DNA of 64,000 bases, taken from Notoacmeibacter ruber (GTDB taxonomy: Bacteria > Pseudomonadota > Alphaproteobacteria > Rhizobiales > Rhizobiaceae). The stretch lies in NCBI RefSeq assembly GCF_003668555.1, contig NZ_RCWN01000001.1, positions 186,001-250,000 on the forward strand, given 5' to 3'. The notes under the pieces are model-generated. The model did no database searches. It was not told where the DNA came from and saw nothing but the letters and a program-made list of their open reading frames with translations. Positions 1 through 9,240 of the stretch are shown piece by piece. Each line of letters opens with the position of its first letter. The stretch's first letter is position 1. Made by a program: the position numbers and the translations under genes.

Positions 1-1
1 C

Positions 2-1624
2 GCGCTCTGGGCGGATGCGACCGGCCTTGCCATCGAAAACGGAAAGCTGTCGGTTCGTACGCATGATGGAGACAAGACGCTGCGCTATGAGGAAGATCTG
101 GCCGGCTTTTCTGAAGAGGGCGGCGAGCCGTCCACAATTGCTCTGGTCAATAATGGCCTGCATGCGCTGGTTCACATCGACCGCAACCATCAGATCGGCA
201 AGGACGATCCGGCCGGCATTTCCGATGTCGAGTTGGAAAGTGCGCTGACCTCGATCATGGATTGCGAGGACTCGGTCGCCGCGGTCGATGCCGCCGACAA
301 GACGCACGTCTATGAAAACTGGCTGGGCCTGATGGACGGCACCCTGAAAGAGAGCTTCCAGAAGGGTGGAGAGACCGTCACGCGCGAACTCAATGCCGAC
401 AAGACCTTCGCCGCGCCTGACGGTTCGAAACTTGTGCTCAAGGGTCGCGCGCTGATGCTCGTCCGCAATGTCGGCCACCTGATGACCAATCCCGCCATTC
501 TGGATGCTGACGGCAATGAGGTCTTCGAGGGTCTGATGGATGCCGCTGTGACCGCGCTTGGCGCTCTGCAGGATGTCGGGCCGGATGGCCGCCGCGCTAA
601 TAGCCGTGAAGGCTCCATGTATGTGGTGAAGCCGAAGATGCATGGCCCGGACGAGGTCGCCTTCGCGGTCGAGCTTTTCACCCGCGTCGAAAAACTTCTC
701 GGCATGAAGCCCAACACGATCAAGATGGGCATCATGGATGAAGAGCGCCGCACCACCGTCAATCTGAAGGAGTGCATCCGTGTTGCGAAGGACCGCGTGG
801 TCTTCATCAATACCGGCTTCCTCGATCGGACCGGCGACGAGATGCACACCTCCATGGAAGCTGGTCCGATGATCCGGAAGGCCGACATGAAGGGCGCGCC
901 CTGGATCAAGGCCTATGAAGACTGGAACGTCGATATCGGGCTGGAATGCGGCCTCAAGGGACACGCCCAGATCGGCAAGGGCATGTGGGCCATGCCCGAT
1001 CTGATGGCGGATATGCTGGAGCAGAAGATCGGCCATCCAAAGGCGGGCGCCAACACGGCCTGGGTGCCGAGCCCGACCGCCGCGACGCTTCACGCCACCC
1101 ACTACCATACGGTCGATGTGGAAGAGGTGCAGGAAGAATTGAAGAGCCGTGACCGCGCCAGCCTCGACGATATTCTTTCCGTGCCGGTCGCGTCGCGTCC
1201 GAACTGGACCGAAGAGGACAAGACGGCCGAGCTACGCAACAATGCGCAGGGCATTCTTGGCTATGTCGTTCGTTGGATCGATCAGGGTGTCGGCTGCTCC
1301 AAGGTGCCGGACATCAACGATGTCGGCCTGATGGAGGACCGCGCAACGCTCCGCATCTCGTCGCAGCATATCGCCAACTGGCTGCATCACGGTGTCGTCA
1401 GCAAGGAGCAGGTCATGGATGTGATGAAGGAGATGGCGGCGGTCGTGGACCGGCAGAACGAGGGCGATCCGAACTATCGCCCCATGGCTGGAAACTTTGA
1501 CGATAGCGTTGCCTTCCAGGCGGCCTGCGATCTTGTCTTCAAGGGCACCGAGCAGCCCAATGGCTATACCGAGCCCGTTCTTCACGCGCGCCGTCGCGAG
1601 GCCAAGGAAAAGCATGCCGCCTGA
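2..1624 (+). CDS. glcB: Malate synthase G, 5'-truncated by the window edge
   Basis: Condenses glyoxylate with acetyl-CoA to give malate (glyoxylate bypass and glycolate use) in the cytosol. The frame is open from base 2 and gives the last 540 residues of a family that is usually about 720 residues, so roughly the first quarter lies outside the window. Recognisable family sequence includes GIMDEERRT, with the substrate-binding arginine, the [17 protein letters not shown] segment with acidic metal ligands, and [11 protein letters not shown] near the C terminus, where the catalytic aspartate sits. The gene ends in TGA and a strong terminator follows within 25 bases. Identity is near certain; only the start is missing. 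Confidence 0.97.
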   Translation, partial: ALWADATGLAIENGKLSVRTHDGDKTLRYEEDLAGFSEEGGEPSTIALVNNGLHALVHIDRNHQIGKDDPAGISDVELESALTSIMDCEDSVAAVDAADKTHVYENWLGLMDGTLKESFQKGGETVTRELNADKTFAAPDGSKLVLKGRALMLVRNVGHLMTNPAILDADGNEVFEGLMDAAVTALGALQDVGPDGRRANSREGSMYVVKPKMHGPDEVAFAVELFTRVEKLLGMKPNTIKMGIMDEERRTTVNLKECIRVAKDRVVFINTGFLDRTGDEMHTSMEAGPMIRKADMKGAPWIKAYEDWNVDIGLECGLKGHAQIGKGMWAMPDLMADMLEQKIGHPKAGANTAWVPSPTAATLHATHYHTVDVEEVQEELKSRDRASLDDILSVPVASRPNWTEEDKTAELRNNAQGILGYVVRWIDQGVGCSKVPDINDVGLMEDRATLRISSQHIANWLHHGVVSKEQVMDVMKEMAAVVDRQNEGDPNYRPMAGNFDDSVAFQAACDLVFKGTEQPNGYTEPVLHARRREAKEKHAA

Positions 1625-1644
1625 TCGCGGCTGATATTGAGACG

Positions 1645-1683
1645 AAGGCCGGCGAAGGAAACTTCGCCGGCCTTTTTCTTTTT
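1645..1683 (+). terminator. Rho-independent terminator of glcB
   Basis: A perfect 13-bp stem (1645-1657 with 1662-1674) closes on a GAAA tetraloop and runs into a T-rich tail. Only the plus-strand side has the U-tract, so it should stop glcB transcription before the convergent lipoprotein gene. Confidence 0.9.
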
Positions 1684-1712
1684 GATGAAGGGGCTTTTTG
1701 ATGAAGGGGCTT
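1681..1712. repeat. Two-copy 16-bp tandem repeat
   Basis: The 16-base unit TTTGATGAAGGGGCTT occurs twice head to tail (1681-1696 and 1697-1712), between the glcB terminator and the stop of the convergent lipoprotein gene. It is probably a simple local duplication with no evident function. Confidence 0.85.
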
Positions 1713-1716
1713 GAGC

Positions 1717-2319
1717 TTAGGCCGAGGGATCGTAAGGGAAATCGCTGCTGTCGCTCGTTTTCCAACGGGTGAAACGCATGATTTCAGGGGGCTGACCATC
1801 GCGCCCTCGCCAGCTGTCGACCGCCCAGACTGTTCCGTCGGAAGAGCGAACGAGAGCCGTCTTGTGCGGATAGCGTCCGTCGAGGAGGAAGCCGCGCTGA
1901 CCGACGCGACGCAGGGGTTTATGATAGCGCAGAAAGCCTTGGCGCTTGAGCCAGAAGAGATAGGTTTGCGTATTGTCGGACTCGTCGAAACAGTCCATCT
2001 GCCCTCGAACATTGGCATGCTTCTGCGCCGAGAGAGGCGCGTCGGCAGCGAAGCCAAGATGGCGACGGGCCGATCTTTCCATCATGGCGATGGCGCGGCC
2101 AAGGGCTCGTCGCTCGGCCTTCGGAGAGGATGAGCCGGCTGCCATGACATCTTTGAGGCGCGCTCTTTCTCTCGCGCTCGGGGTGAAACTCTCTTTGAAG
2201 ACGCAGCCGTAGCCGGAGCAGATCGGCACCGAAGAACTGCTCGACCGATCCGAGGATGGATGCGTGATGGAGCATCCGGCCAGAAGACCTAACAACAGAA
2301 TTGAGAGCGCGCTGGACAT
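1717..2319 (-). CDS. Small predicted lipoprotein of unknown function
   Basis: A 200-residue protein that I do not recognise as a named family. The chosen ATG at 2319 gives a classic lipoprotein signal: a short hydrophobic stretch ending in the lipobox LLAGC at about residues 13-17, then a serine-rich linker (SSDRSSSSS). The mature part is basic and soluble, with CSGYGC near its start and a C-terminal region rich in Trp and Arg (DGTVWAVDSWRG). The frame stays open for another 102 codons upstream, but that extension would bury the signal peptide, so it was rejected. It converges with glcB. Export and lipidation are inferred; the role is unknown. Confidence 0.75.
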   Translation of the reverse strand: MSSALSILLLGLLAGCSITHPSSDRSSSSSVPICSGYGCVFKESFTPSARERARLKDVMAAGSSSPKAERRALGRAIAMMERSARRHLGFAADAPLSAQKHANVRGQMDCFDESDNTQTYLFWLKRQGFLRYHKPLRRVGQRGFLLDGRYPHKTALVRSSDGTVWAVDSWRGRDGQPPEIMRFTRWKTSDSSDFPYDPSA

Positions 2320-2698
2320 AACGGCTTCATAGCCGCAATCGATGGCGTGAAAAACGCATGGTACTGCGAAGAGCGGAGGTCGGGGGTTCGGAAAATCCGC
2401 CGTGTTGCAATCCTGTCGCCATTCTGGGTGCTGGGAAAGACCGGCTGGCGCGGGCGGGGTAGGTGCTCGTTTGCCAATTCGTTGATGCCGGAGCGAGAAA
2501 ACGGGAAAACCGCTCCGTCCACCATACCGCCATGCCCGTTTGACGCGCACCAGCCAGTCTCTCGGTTCGAAAACGCCCACCCCGCTGCCCCGTTCCGGTC
2601 CCATAAAGTTAATCGGGTTGATCAATGTTGATCGTACGTTTCCGAGAGCGTTAAGCGCGCGACTTGCCCGAGCCGTTGCGATCGCATAGCTGAAACGA
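2320..2698. other. Divergent intergenic region, lipoprotein gene / tsaB
   Basis: About 380 bases with no supportable gene. It must hold the promoters of the lipoprotein gene (minus) and the tsaB run (plus). One inverted repeat is visible, CGGAGCG at 2489-2495 with CGCTCCG at 2511-2517 (15-base loop). There is also a short direct repeat of GTTGATC near 2617-2633. No tRNA or known riboswitch was recognised. Confidence 0.6.
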
Positions 2699-3376
2699 AT
2701 GGTTCTGCTTGCTCTCGATACGGCATCGCCGATCTGCGCCGTCGCTCTTATGGATGCGGACGGTGCGCTTCTTTCGAAAGAGGTCGAGACGCGCCAAAGC
2801 GGTCATGCCGAGCGCTTGTTGCCGATGGTGCAGTCGGTACTGCAGAAAGGCGGGCGCAAAAAAAATGCTATCACGAAGATCGTGGTCAGTGTCGGCCCGG
2901 GCTCCTTCACCGGCGTAAGAACAGCCATCGCCGCCGCGCGTGGTCTGGCCCTCGCCCTCTCCGTCCCGGCTGTGGGGGTGACGACGCTGGAGGCGATGGC
3001 GCTCGACGGCCGAAGGGTCAGCGGCGAAGGCACAGGACCGATTCTGGCCGCGATTGATGCCGGACGCGGTGAGGTCTACGCGGCCGCATATGATGCCGAC
3101 GGCGAATGCATTCTCGGACCGGAAAAGATGCCATACGGCCATGATCTGGCCGGTGCGACCGTCTATCCGGTTGATGATCTCTTCGGTGTTGGTAACGGCA
3201 TTTCCCACTTGGGACTGACGGTGGGCGCCATGCCGGATGCACGCACCGGAGCAATCGAGACTTTTGCGTCCATCGGTCTTTTGCGTCAGCCCGGCGCGCC
3301 GCCGGAGCCGCTTTACCTGAGGGCCGCCGATGCCAAGCCACCATCGTCAAAAGCGCGCATAGCGCGGCAAGCGTAA
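2699..3376 (+). CDS. tsaB: tRNA threonylcarbamoyladenosine (t6A) biosynthesis protein TsaB
   Basis: A 225-residue ASKHA-fold protein. With TsaD and TsaE it transfers the threonylcarbamoyl group to A37 of ANN-decoding tRNAs; TsaB is the non-catalytic scaffold of TsaD. Visible marks are the N-terminal LALDTAS strand, RQSGHAERLLP, and the family signature VGPGSFTGVR at about residues 65-75. The length is normal. It opens a same-strand run with rimI and plsC, and a tsaB-rimI pairing is common in bacteria. The ribosome-binding site is weak. Confidence 0.95.
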   Translation: MVLLALDTASPICAVALMDADGALLSKEVETRQSGHAERLLPMVQSVLQKGGRKKNAITKIVVSVGPGSFTGVRTAIAAARGLALALSVPAVGVTTLEAMALDGRRVSGEGTGPILAAIDAGRGEVYAAAYDADGECILGPEKMPYGHDLAGATVYPVDDLFGVGNGISHLGLTVGAMPDARTGAIETFASIGLLRQPGAPPEPLYLRAADAKPPSSKARIARQA

Positions 3377-3390
3377 GGGAGTGCTCTCAA

Positions 3391-3897
3391 ATGTTATGGC
3401 CATTTTTCACGCCCTTCCTGCCAGCGTTCGCCAAGCGCGAAAGACAGATCATTCCCGCCGCGCATGAAGATGTACCCGCCATGGCGCGCATACACGCCCA
3501 GTCTTTTGCCGAAGGCTGGAGCGAGGATGAAATCGAACGCATTATCGATAGGCCCAACACCACTTCGCTGGTTGCCATTCGTGACGGATTCGCAAACGGC
3601 CAGATCGAGGGATTCGTTATCGCACAGGCGGCGGCGGACGAGGCCGAAATCCTGTCGATTGCCGTCGATCAGTTTCGCCGTCGAGGCGGTGCAGGCTGGG
3701 CGCTGATGGATTGCGTCATGCGGCAGCTTCATTCGGATCGGATCAAAACGCTTTTTCTCGAGGTCGACGAGAAGAATCAGGGCGCGGTCGAACTCTATCG
3801 GCGACTTGGTTTTCGCAAGGTCGGCGAGCGGCCCGGCTATTACAGGGCACCCGATGGGTCACGATCGAGGGCTTTGACGATGCGGCGGGATATCTGA
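3391..3897 (+). CDS. rimI: GNAT acetyltransferase, ribosomal protein alanine acetyltransferase RimI
   Basis: A 168-residue GNAT-fold enzyme expected to acetylate the N-terminal alanine of ribosomal protein S18. Family features are the early (I)ARIHAQSF...GWSEDEIE segment, the acetyl-CoA-binding loop FRRRGGAGWALM around residues 91-102, and the C-terminal NQGAVELYRRLGFRKVGERPGYY block. The ATG at 3391 is preceded by GGGAG about nine bases away, which supports it. It lies 14 bases after tsaB. Substrate assignment comes from the family and the tsaB neighbourhood; another GNAT substrate cannot be excluded. Confidence 0.9.
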   Translation: MLWPFFTPFLPAFAKRERQIIPAAHEDVPAMARIHAQSFAEGWSEDEIERIIDRPNTTSLVAIRDGFANGQIEGFVIAQAAADEAEILSIAVDQFRRRGGAGWALMDCVMRQLHSDRIKTLFLEVDEKNQGAVELYRRLGFRKVGERPGYYRAPDGSRSRALTMRRDI

Positions 3898-3931
3898 CGG
3901 TTTCATGGTCGAATATGAAAGAGAGCCATCC

Positions 3932-4780
3932 ATGCACGACCCTCAAGCAGCGCTGGCACCCGCGGCTCCGCTGGAGCGAGAGAGGGTTCGACGTTCGGTC
4001 TTCCGTGCAGCTTTCCTTGCGCCCCTTCTTCTTTTCGCGCTCCTGCCGATGGGACTTGTCCATCTCGTTCTGACACGTTCTCCCGTGGCTTCCCATCGTT
4101 ATCTTATTCCGCGGTGGTGGTATCGTTTCGCCTTGCGGGTCGTCGGCATGAGGGTGATCCGCGAAGGACGCCTGACAAAAGATCGGCCACTTCTGACACT
4201 GTCCAATCATGTCTCCTGGACGGATATTCTCGTTCTCGGCGCGCATGTTCCCGGCTGCTTTGTCGCCAAGGCGGATATGGCGGACTGGCCGGGCGTCGGC
4301 TTTCTGACACGGTTCACGCGCAGCATCTTCGTCAAGCGGGACGATCGGCGTAATGTCGGAGAGCAGGCGCGGGAAATCGGCGACCGCTTGCGGCATGGCG
4401 AACCGGTCATCCTCTTTCCTGAAGGCACCACTGCCGCAGGCACCTCTCTCAAACCTTTCAAGTCATCGCTTCTCGGCGCCGTACGACTTGCCCGTCCCGC
4501 TGAAGATGGCGCGATGACGATCCAGCCCGTTGCGCTGGCCTATGTCCGCCGCGGCGGCAAGCCGATGGACGAGAGGGAACGCCGTGATTATGCGGCCTGG
4601 ATCGATGATGAGGAATTTGCACCGCATTTGACCTCCGTTCTTTTCGGCAAGCCGCTGACGGTCCGCCTTATCTTCGGTGAGCCTTTCGACGTCGGCCCCG
4701 ATGCCGATCGCAAGAGGCTCACCCGAACGGCCGAAGAGACGATCGGCACTCTTCTTCAGAAGGGGCTGGCGGAGGGATGA
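3932..4780 (+). CDS. plsC: 1-acyl-sn-glycerol-3-phosphate acyltransferase (PlsC family)
   Basis: A 282-residue membrane-associated acyltransferase that converts lysophosphatidate to phosphatidate, or acylates a related lysolipid. The catalytic HX4D motif is NHVSWTD (His93-Asp98), the glycerophosphate-binding FPEGTT motif lies near residue 160, and a hydrophobic anchor spans about residues 27-47. An in-frame ATG exists at 3905, but the one at 3932 has the better Shine-Dalgarno (GAGAG, about six bases upstream). Its TGA overlaps an upstream ATG of the miaB frame. Whether it is the main PlsC or an ornithine-lipid-type homologue cannot be decided from sequence alone. Confidence 0.88.
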   Translation: MHDPQAALAPAAPLERERVRRSVFRAAFLAPLLLFALLPMGLVHLVLTRSPVASHRYLIPRWWYRFALRVVGMRVIREGRLTKDRPLLTLSNHVSWTDILVLGAHVPGCFVAKADMADWPGVGFLTRFTRSIFVKRDDRRNVGEQAREIGDRLRHGEPVILFPEGTTAAGTSLKPFKSSLLGAVRLARPAEDGAMTIQPVALAYVRRGGKPMDERERRDYAAWIDDEEFAPHLTSVLFGKPLTVRLIFGEPFDVGPDADRKRLTRTAEETIGTLLQKGLAEG

Positions 4781-4863
4781 GCTTGAGGCGGCAAGGGGGA
4801 CTCCCTTTTGCCGCAAAACAGCGTTATGGAGCCGGCCTAAAAGCGAAGCCTGAACGAGCGAGC

Positions 4864-6324
4864 ATGACCGAACATCCGAACGATACCGCCATCCGCGAGA
4901 TCGATGAAGCGGCCGCGCCCATTATCGCCCTCGATGCGGGGGAGCGTTCCACCCATCCGAAGCGCGTTTATGTGAAGACCTATGGCTGCCAGATGAATGT
5001 CTATGACAGCCAGCGCATGGGCGATGCTCTGGCGGCAGAGGGCTATCAGCCTGTCGATAGCGCCGAGGATGCCGATCTTGTCCTGCTGAACACATGTCAC
5101 ATTCGCGAGAAGGCCGCGGAGAAGGTCTATTCGGAGCTCGGCCGGCTACGCGACATGAAGCAGGAAAGGCGGGCAGACGGCCGTGAATTCCTGATCGGCG
5201 TGACCGGCTGTGTGGCCCAGGCGGAAGGATCAGAGATCGTCCGGCGGCAGAAGGCCGTGGATATGGTGATCGGTCCCCAGACCTATCACCGCCTCGGCGA
5301 GGCCGTCCGCCGCGCGCGTTCCGGCGAAACCGTGGTCGAGACCGACTTTCCTGCAGAAGACAAGTTCGATCATCTGCCGCTCGCCAAACCAAAGGTGACA
5401 CGCAAGCGCGGGGTCACCGCCTTTCTGACCGTTCAGGAAGGGTGCGACAAGTTCTGCACCTTCTGCGTCGTCCCCTATACGCGCGGTGCAGAGGTGTCCC
5501 GCCCGCTAGCGCGGCTGGTCGAAGAGGCGCGCGGACTGACCGAGGCAGGCGTGCGCGAGATCACGCTGCTTGGCCAGAACGTCAATGCCTGGCATGGCGA
5601 AGACGAAACCGGTGCTTCGATCGGTCTTGGCGGTCTTGTGCGCACCCTGGCGCAACTGCCGGGTCTGGAGAGGCTGCGGTACACGACGTCCCACCCGCGC
5701 GACATGGATGATGCGCTGATCGAGGCCCATCGCGAACTGCCTGTTCTGATGCCCTATCTGCACCTGCCGGTTCAGTCAGGCTCCGACCGCATTCTGAAGG
5801 CGATGAACCGCAAGCACACGGCCGCTCAATACCGCGCCGTGATCGACCGCATCCGCGCCGCGCGCCCCGATATCGCTCTGTCAGGGGACTTCATTGTCGG
5901 GTTCCCCGGTGAAACGGAAGAGGATTTCGAGGCGACACTGCAACTCGTTCGTGACGTGACCTACGCCCAGGCGTTCAGCTTCAAATATTCGTCGCGTCCC
6001 GGCACGCCGGGCGCCGAGCTCGACGATCAGGTGCCAGAAGGGGTGAAGGATGAGCGTCTACAGCGTCTCCAGGCGCTTCTGACCGAACAGCAAATCGCCT
6101 TTGGCCGGTCGAAGATCGGCGAGACCATGGATATTCTTCTGGAGAAACCGGGCCGCAAACCGGGCCAGTTGATCGGCCGTTCTCCTTGGCTTCAATCCGT
6201 CGTCATTGACCAGCCGATCGGCGAAATTGGCGATCTCGTAACCGTTACCATCACCGAAGCTGGGCCTAACTCTCTTTTCGCCGTGCCTGCCTCTTCCCAT
6301 ATGGATAAAAAACAAGTCTCATGA
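4864..6324 (+). CDS. miaB: tRNA-2-methylthio-N6-dimethylallyladenosine synthase MiaB
   Basis: A 486-residue radical-SAM methylthiotransferase that converts i6A37 to ms2i6A37 in tRNA. The N-terminal UPF0004 domain starts at [16 protein letters not shown] and supplies the first cysteines (also LLNTCHIR and GVTGCVAQ). The radical-SAM cluster motif is [17 protein letters not shown]-terminal TRAM domain follows (about residue 400 onward). The frame extends upstream to 4777, overlapping plsC, but homologues begin near the acidic TEHPND stretch, so ATG 4864 was chosen. Confidence 0.95.
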   Translation: MTEHPNDTAIREIDEAAAPIIALDAGERSTHPKRVYVKTYGCQMNVYDSQRMGDALAAEGYQPVDSAEDADLVLLNTCHIREKAAEKVYSELGRLRDMKQERRADGREFLIGVTGCVAQAEGSEIVRRQKAVDMVIGPQTYHRLGEAVRRARSGETVVETDFPAEDKFDHLPLAKPKVTRKRGVTAFLTVQEGCDKFCTFCVVPYTRGAEVSRPLARLVEEARGLTEAGVREITLLGQNVNAWHGEDETGASIGLGGLVRTLAQLPGLERLRYTTSHPRDMDDALIEAHRELPVLMPYLHLPVQSGSDRILKAMNRKHTAAQYRAVIDRIRAARPDIALSGDFIVGFPGETEEDFEATLQLVRDVTYAQAFSFKYSSRPGTPGAELDDQVPEGVKDERLQRLQALLTEQQIAFGRSKIGETMDILLEKPGRKPGQLIGRSPWLQSVVIDQPIGEIGDLVTVTITEAGPNSLFAVPASSHMDKKQVS

Positions 6325-6396
6325 CAGCGCGGAACCGCAAGGGCGGTTTCGGCTTGTGAGTCGCAATTGCATCGCGCGGAAGCGAAGGAGCGCAGA

Positions 6397-7476
6397 TTGA
6401 GTCACGTCTCACCGGTGAAGCCTGTACCGTCCGGCGCTTCGGACATGGCTCACCTAGTGCTTGCCTTTGACGATAATCGACTGGCCAGTGAACTTTTCGG
6501 TCAATTCGACCAGCATCTGGCGAGGATCGAACGAGCCCTGAATGTGGATCTGCGACCACGGGGCAACGAGGTGACGATCCGCGGCGGCTCCGATGCCGCG
6601 GAACAGGCGCGTCGCGCGCTAGATTTTCTCTACGACCTTTTGGAAAAGGGGGCCGAGATCGCCCCGTCGGACGTCGATGGCGCGATTCGCATGGCGGTCG
6701 CTGCCGACGATCAGCTCGATCTGCCGAATATTGGCGGCGGGCATGTCGCCGCCGCCCAGATATCGACGCGCAAGAAGACGATCTATGCGCGCTCGCCCAA
6801 CCAGGATGCCTATATGCGGGCGCTCGACCGGGCCGAACTGGTATTCGGCATCGGGCCGGCGGGCACCGGCAAGACCTATCTGGCCGTGGCGCACGCTGCC
6901 ATGCTTCTGGAGCGCGGAATCGTCGAGCGTATCATCCTGTCCCGGCCCGCCGTTGAGGCCGGAGAGCGACTGGGCTTTCTGCCCGGCGACATGAAGGAGA
7001 AGGTCGATCCCTATCTCCGCCCCCTCTATGACGCGCTCTACGATATGATGCCGGCTGACAAGGTCGAGCGTGCCTTGACTGCGGGCGTCATCGAAATCGC
7101 GCCACTGGCCTTCATGCGCGGCCGCACGCTCAGCCATGCCTGTGTCATTCTGGACGAGGCGCAGAACACCACATCGATGCAGATGAAGATGTTTCTGACA
7201 CGCCTTGGCGAGGGTGGCCGCATGATCGTGACAGGTGACCCAAGTCAGATCGATCTGCCGCGCGGCGCGAAAAGCGGTCTTGTCGAAGCCCTTCATGTGC
7301 TCGGGGACGTTCCGGGGATCGTCAAGGTCCGCTTCCGCGATGTCGATGTGGTTCGCCATCCGCTCGTCGCTGAAATCGTGCGCGCCTATGAGCGCGAAGG
7401 TGAAAAGCAGACCATCGCCCGTTACACGGCCGATGATGACGGCTCGGACGGATCGAAAGCGAGCGGCGATGCCTGA
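6397..7476 (+). CDS. phoH: PhoH-like ATPase (YbeZ family)
   Basis: A 359-residue cytosolic P-loop ATPase of the PhoH family, usually next to ybeY and linked to RNA metabolism and ribosome maturation. The Walker A is GPAGTGKTYLA at about residue 155 and the Walker B is CVILDEAQNTT. An N-terminal KH-like part (about residues 20-80) precedes the ATPase. The start is unusual: a TTG at 6397 six bases after a near-perfect GAAGGAG. This beats the TTG at 6367 and the ATG at 6445. Its last codons overlap ybeY. Confidence 0.92.
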   Translation: MSHVSPVKPVPSGASDMAHLVLAFDDNRLASELFGQFDQHLARIERALNVDLRPRGNEVTIRGGSDAAEQARRALDFLYDLLEKGAEIAPSDVDGAIRMAVAADDQLDLPNIGGGHVAAAQISTRKKTIYARSPNQDAYMRALDRAELVFGIGPAGTGKTYLAVAHAAMLLERGIVERIILSRPAVEAGERLGFLPGDMKEKVDPYLRPLYDALYDMMPADKVERALTAGVIEIAPLAFMRGRTLSHACVILDEAQNTTSMQMKMFLTRLGEGGRMIVTGDPSQIDLPRGAKSGLVEALHVLGDVPGIVKVRFRDVDVVRHPLVAEIVRAYEREGEKQTIARYTADDDGSDGSKASGDA

Positions 7477-8059
7477 GCGCGAACAGTTGAGCGGAGATGA
7501 CGACCGGCCTCCCAGTCCGTCTGACGAAGGCGTCGAACTTCTTCTTTCCATCGACAGTGATGATTGGGGCTCGCAGGACGTGCTCGAAGCTCTGGCGCGC
7601 CGCGCCATCGAGGCGACGCTGCGCGAAACCGGACTTTCCTTTGGCGAGTACTGCGAACTGTCCGTCGTGCTGACGGATGACGATGCCGTCCATGCGCTGA
7701 ATAGGGAGTGGCGTCAGAAGGACCGGCCCACCAACGTTCTCTCTTTTCCGGCCTTTGATCTGGCCCCTGGCGATCCGCTGCCACCCATGCTCGGTGATAT
7801 CGTGGTGGCTCATGGCGTCGTCACGCGCGAAGCCAATGAAGCCACCAAGAGCTTCGACGATCATCTGACGCACCTGCTGGTTCATGGCTTTCTGCATCTG
7901 GCCGGTTGGGATCACGAAACCGAAGACGAGGCCGATGCAATGGAGTCGATCGAGACGGCCATCCTTGCCCGCCTGTCCATATCGGATCCATATGAAAGCA
8001 GAGTCGGCGCCGCGCATGCGACTGAGGCGATGAGAGACGGGAAATCTGGCGATGTCTGA
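7469..8059 (+). CDS. ybeY: Endoribonuclease YbeY
   Basis: A 196-residue metal-dependent endoribonuclease of 16S rRNA 3'-end maturation and ribosome quality control. The zinc-binding signature HGFLHLAGWDHE (H-x3-H-x5-H) lies near residue 130, after the family segment RPTNVLSFP. ATG 7469 lies inside the last codons of phoH, giving translational coupling, and the 3' end overlaps the next gene by eight bases. The N terminus carries about 30 extra acidic residues relative to short homologues. Confidence 0.94.
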   Translation: MPEREQLSGDDDRPPSPSDEGVELLLSIDSDDWGSQDVLEALARRAIEATLRETGLSFGEYCELSVVLTDDDAVHALNREWRQKDRPTNVLSFPAFDLAPGDPLPPMLGDIVVAHGVVTREANEATKSFDDHLTHLLVHGFLHLAGWDHETEDEADAMESIETAILARLSISDPYESRVGAAHATEAMRDGKSGDV

Positions 8060-9122
8060 CGAGATCGACGACGACCGACAATCACGGCCAGAATCCGAAG
8101 CGCCCCAAGCTGAAGAGCACCAGGACCGCCCCGGCATTCTGTCTCGTATTTTCGGCGGGCGAAGACAGGGCAGCCTCAGGGCGGATCTCGCTGAAGCGCT
8201 GGAATCATCCGACGACGATACCGAGAGCTTTTCCGCCACCGAAAAGGCGATGCTCAACAACATCCTTCGTCTTCGCGAAGTGCGGGTCGAGGATGTGATG
8301 ATCCCGCGCGGCGACATTGAGGGCGTCGAGATCAATACCACGCTGGGCGAACTGATGGTTCTTCTCGAGACCTCGGGCCGCTCGCGCATGCCGGTCTACG
8401 CCGATGCGCTGGATGATCCGCGCGGCATGGTGCATATTCGCGACGTTCTGGCGCATGTGACCCGCAAGTCTTGCGGTCGCGAAGGGCCTGCGCCCAAACA
8501 CGCCGACGGGCATATCGACACGCTGGCCGAACTTGCGGACATGAACCTCACCCGCATCGATCTCAGCAAACCGCTTTCGGAACTTGGTCTGGTTCGGCCC
8601 GTGCTCTTTGTGCCGGCCTCCATGCTGGCGGGCGATCTCATGGCGCGGATGCAGGCGGCACGCATTCAGATGGCGCTCGTCATCGATGAATATGGCGGGA
8701 CCGACGGGCTCGTCTCGCTCGAAGATATCGTCGAGGTCGTGTTCGGCGAAATCGAAGATGAGCACGACGATGACGAGGAGCCGCTGATCAGCAAGCGTGC
8801 CGAAGGGGTGTTCATTGTCGATGCCAAGGCCGAAATCGAAAACGTCGCCAGCGAAATCGGCGAGGATTTCGTCGCCGACGAAGAAGTTCTCGAAGACGTC
8901 GATACGGTCGGTGGCCTGTTGTTCAACGCGCTCGGCCGTGTGCCGGCGCGCGGCGAGGTCGTCCAAGCCGTACCGGGCTGGGAGTTCCATGTCATCGATG
9001 CGGATCCCCGGCGCATCAAGCGTGTCCGCATCATGCGTCTGAGGACCGATCGCCGGCGGCGGGCTACGCGATCCGGACCTGAAACGCCTGTCGTTCCTGA
9101 GCGCGGTAACGGCACCAGCTGA
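8052..9122 (+). CDS. corC: CBS-domain CorC/HlyC-type transporter accessory protein
   Basis: A 356-residue cytosolic protein: an acidic N terminus, two CBS domains (about residues 75-215, with VEDVMIPRGDIEGVE and MQMALVIDEYGGTDGLVSLEDIVE-type sequence split across them), and a C-terminal CorC_HlyC/transporter-associated domain (about residues 240-320). No membrane segments are present, so this is the CorC type rather than the full CNNM/CorB type. The family is linked to Mg/Co efflux and, from this conserved position between ybeY and lnt, to envelope or ribosome homeostasis. Older annotations call it hemolysin; toxicity should not be inferred. Confidence 0.87.
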   Translation: MSDEIDDDRQSRPESEAPQAEEHQDRPGILSRIFGGRRQGSLRADLAEALESSDDDTESFSATEKAMLNNILRLREVRVEDVMIPRGDIEGVEINTTLGELMVLLETSGRSRMPVYADALDDPRGMVHIRDVLAHVTRKSCGREGPAPKHADGHIDTLAELADMNLTRIDLSKPLSELGLVRPVLFVPASMLAGDLMARMQAARIQMALVIDEYGGTDGLVSLEDIVEVVFGEIEDEHDDDEEPLISKRAEGVFIVDAKAEIENVASEIGEDFVADEEVLEDVDTVGGLLFNALGRVPARGEVVQAVPGWEFHVIDADPRRIKRVRIMRLRTDRRRRATRSGPETPVVPERGNGTS

Positions 9123-9240
9123 CCGCTAAGCGCATCGCTCTCCCCGCTCGAAGCACTGTTCTGTCGATTCGGCAGGGGCGGCAGCCGATTTTATCGGCAC
9201 GCCCAATCTGTTAACACCACTGCCAGGGCTAGCGATTCGG

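Noticed and set aside
1681..1712. Repeat considered as part of a CRISPR or attachment site
   Set aside because: Only two adjacent 16-base copies without spacers, integrase or tRNA; a simple duplication explains it.
2365..2410. T-arm-like GGGGGTTCGGAAAATCC suggesting a tRNA
   Set aside because: The T stem does not pair, and no anticodon arm or acceptor stem can be drawn on either strand.
2320..2625. 102-codon N-terminal extension of the lipoprotein gene
   Set aside because: It would place the lipobox signal in the middle of the protein and has no recognisable sequence; the short start is better.
8052..9122. Hemolysin annotation for the CBS-domain protein
   Set aside because: No secretion signal or membrane-active region; the domain layout is that of CorC-type cytosolic proteins.
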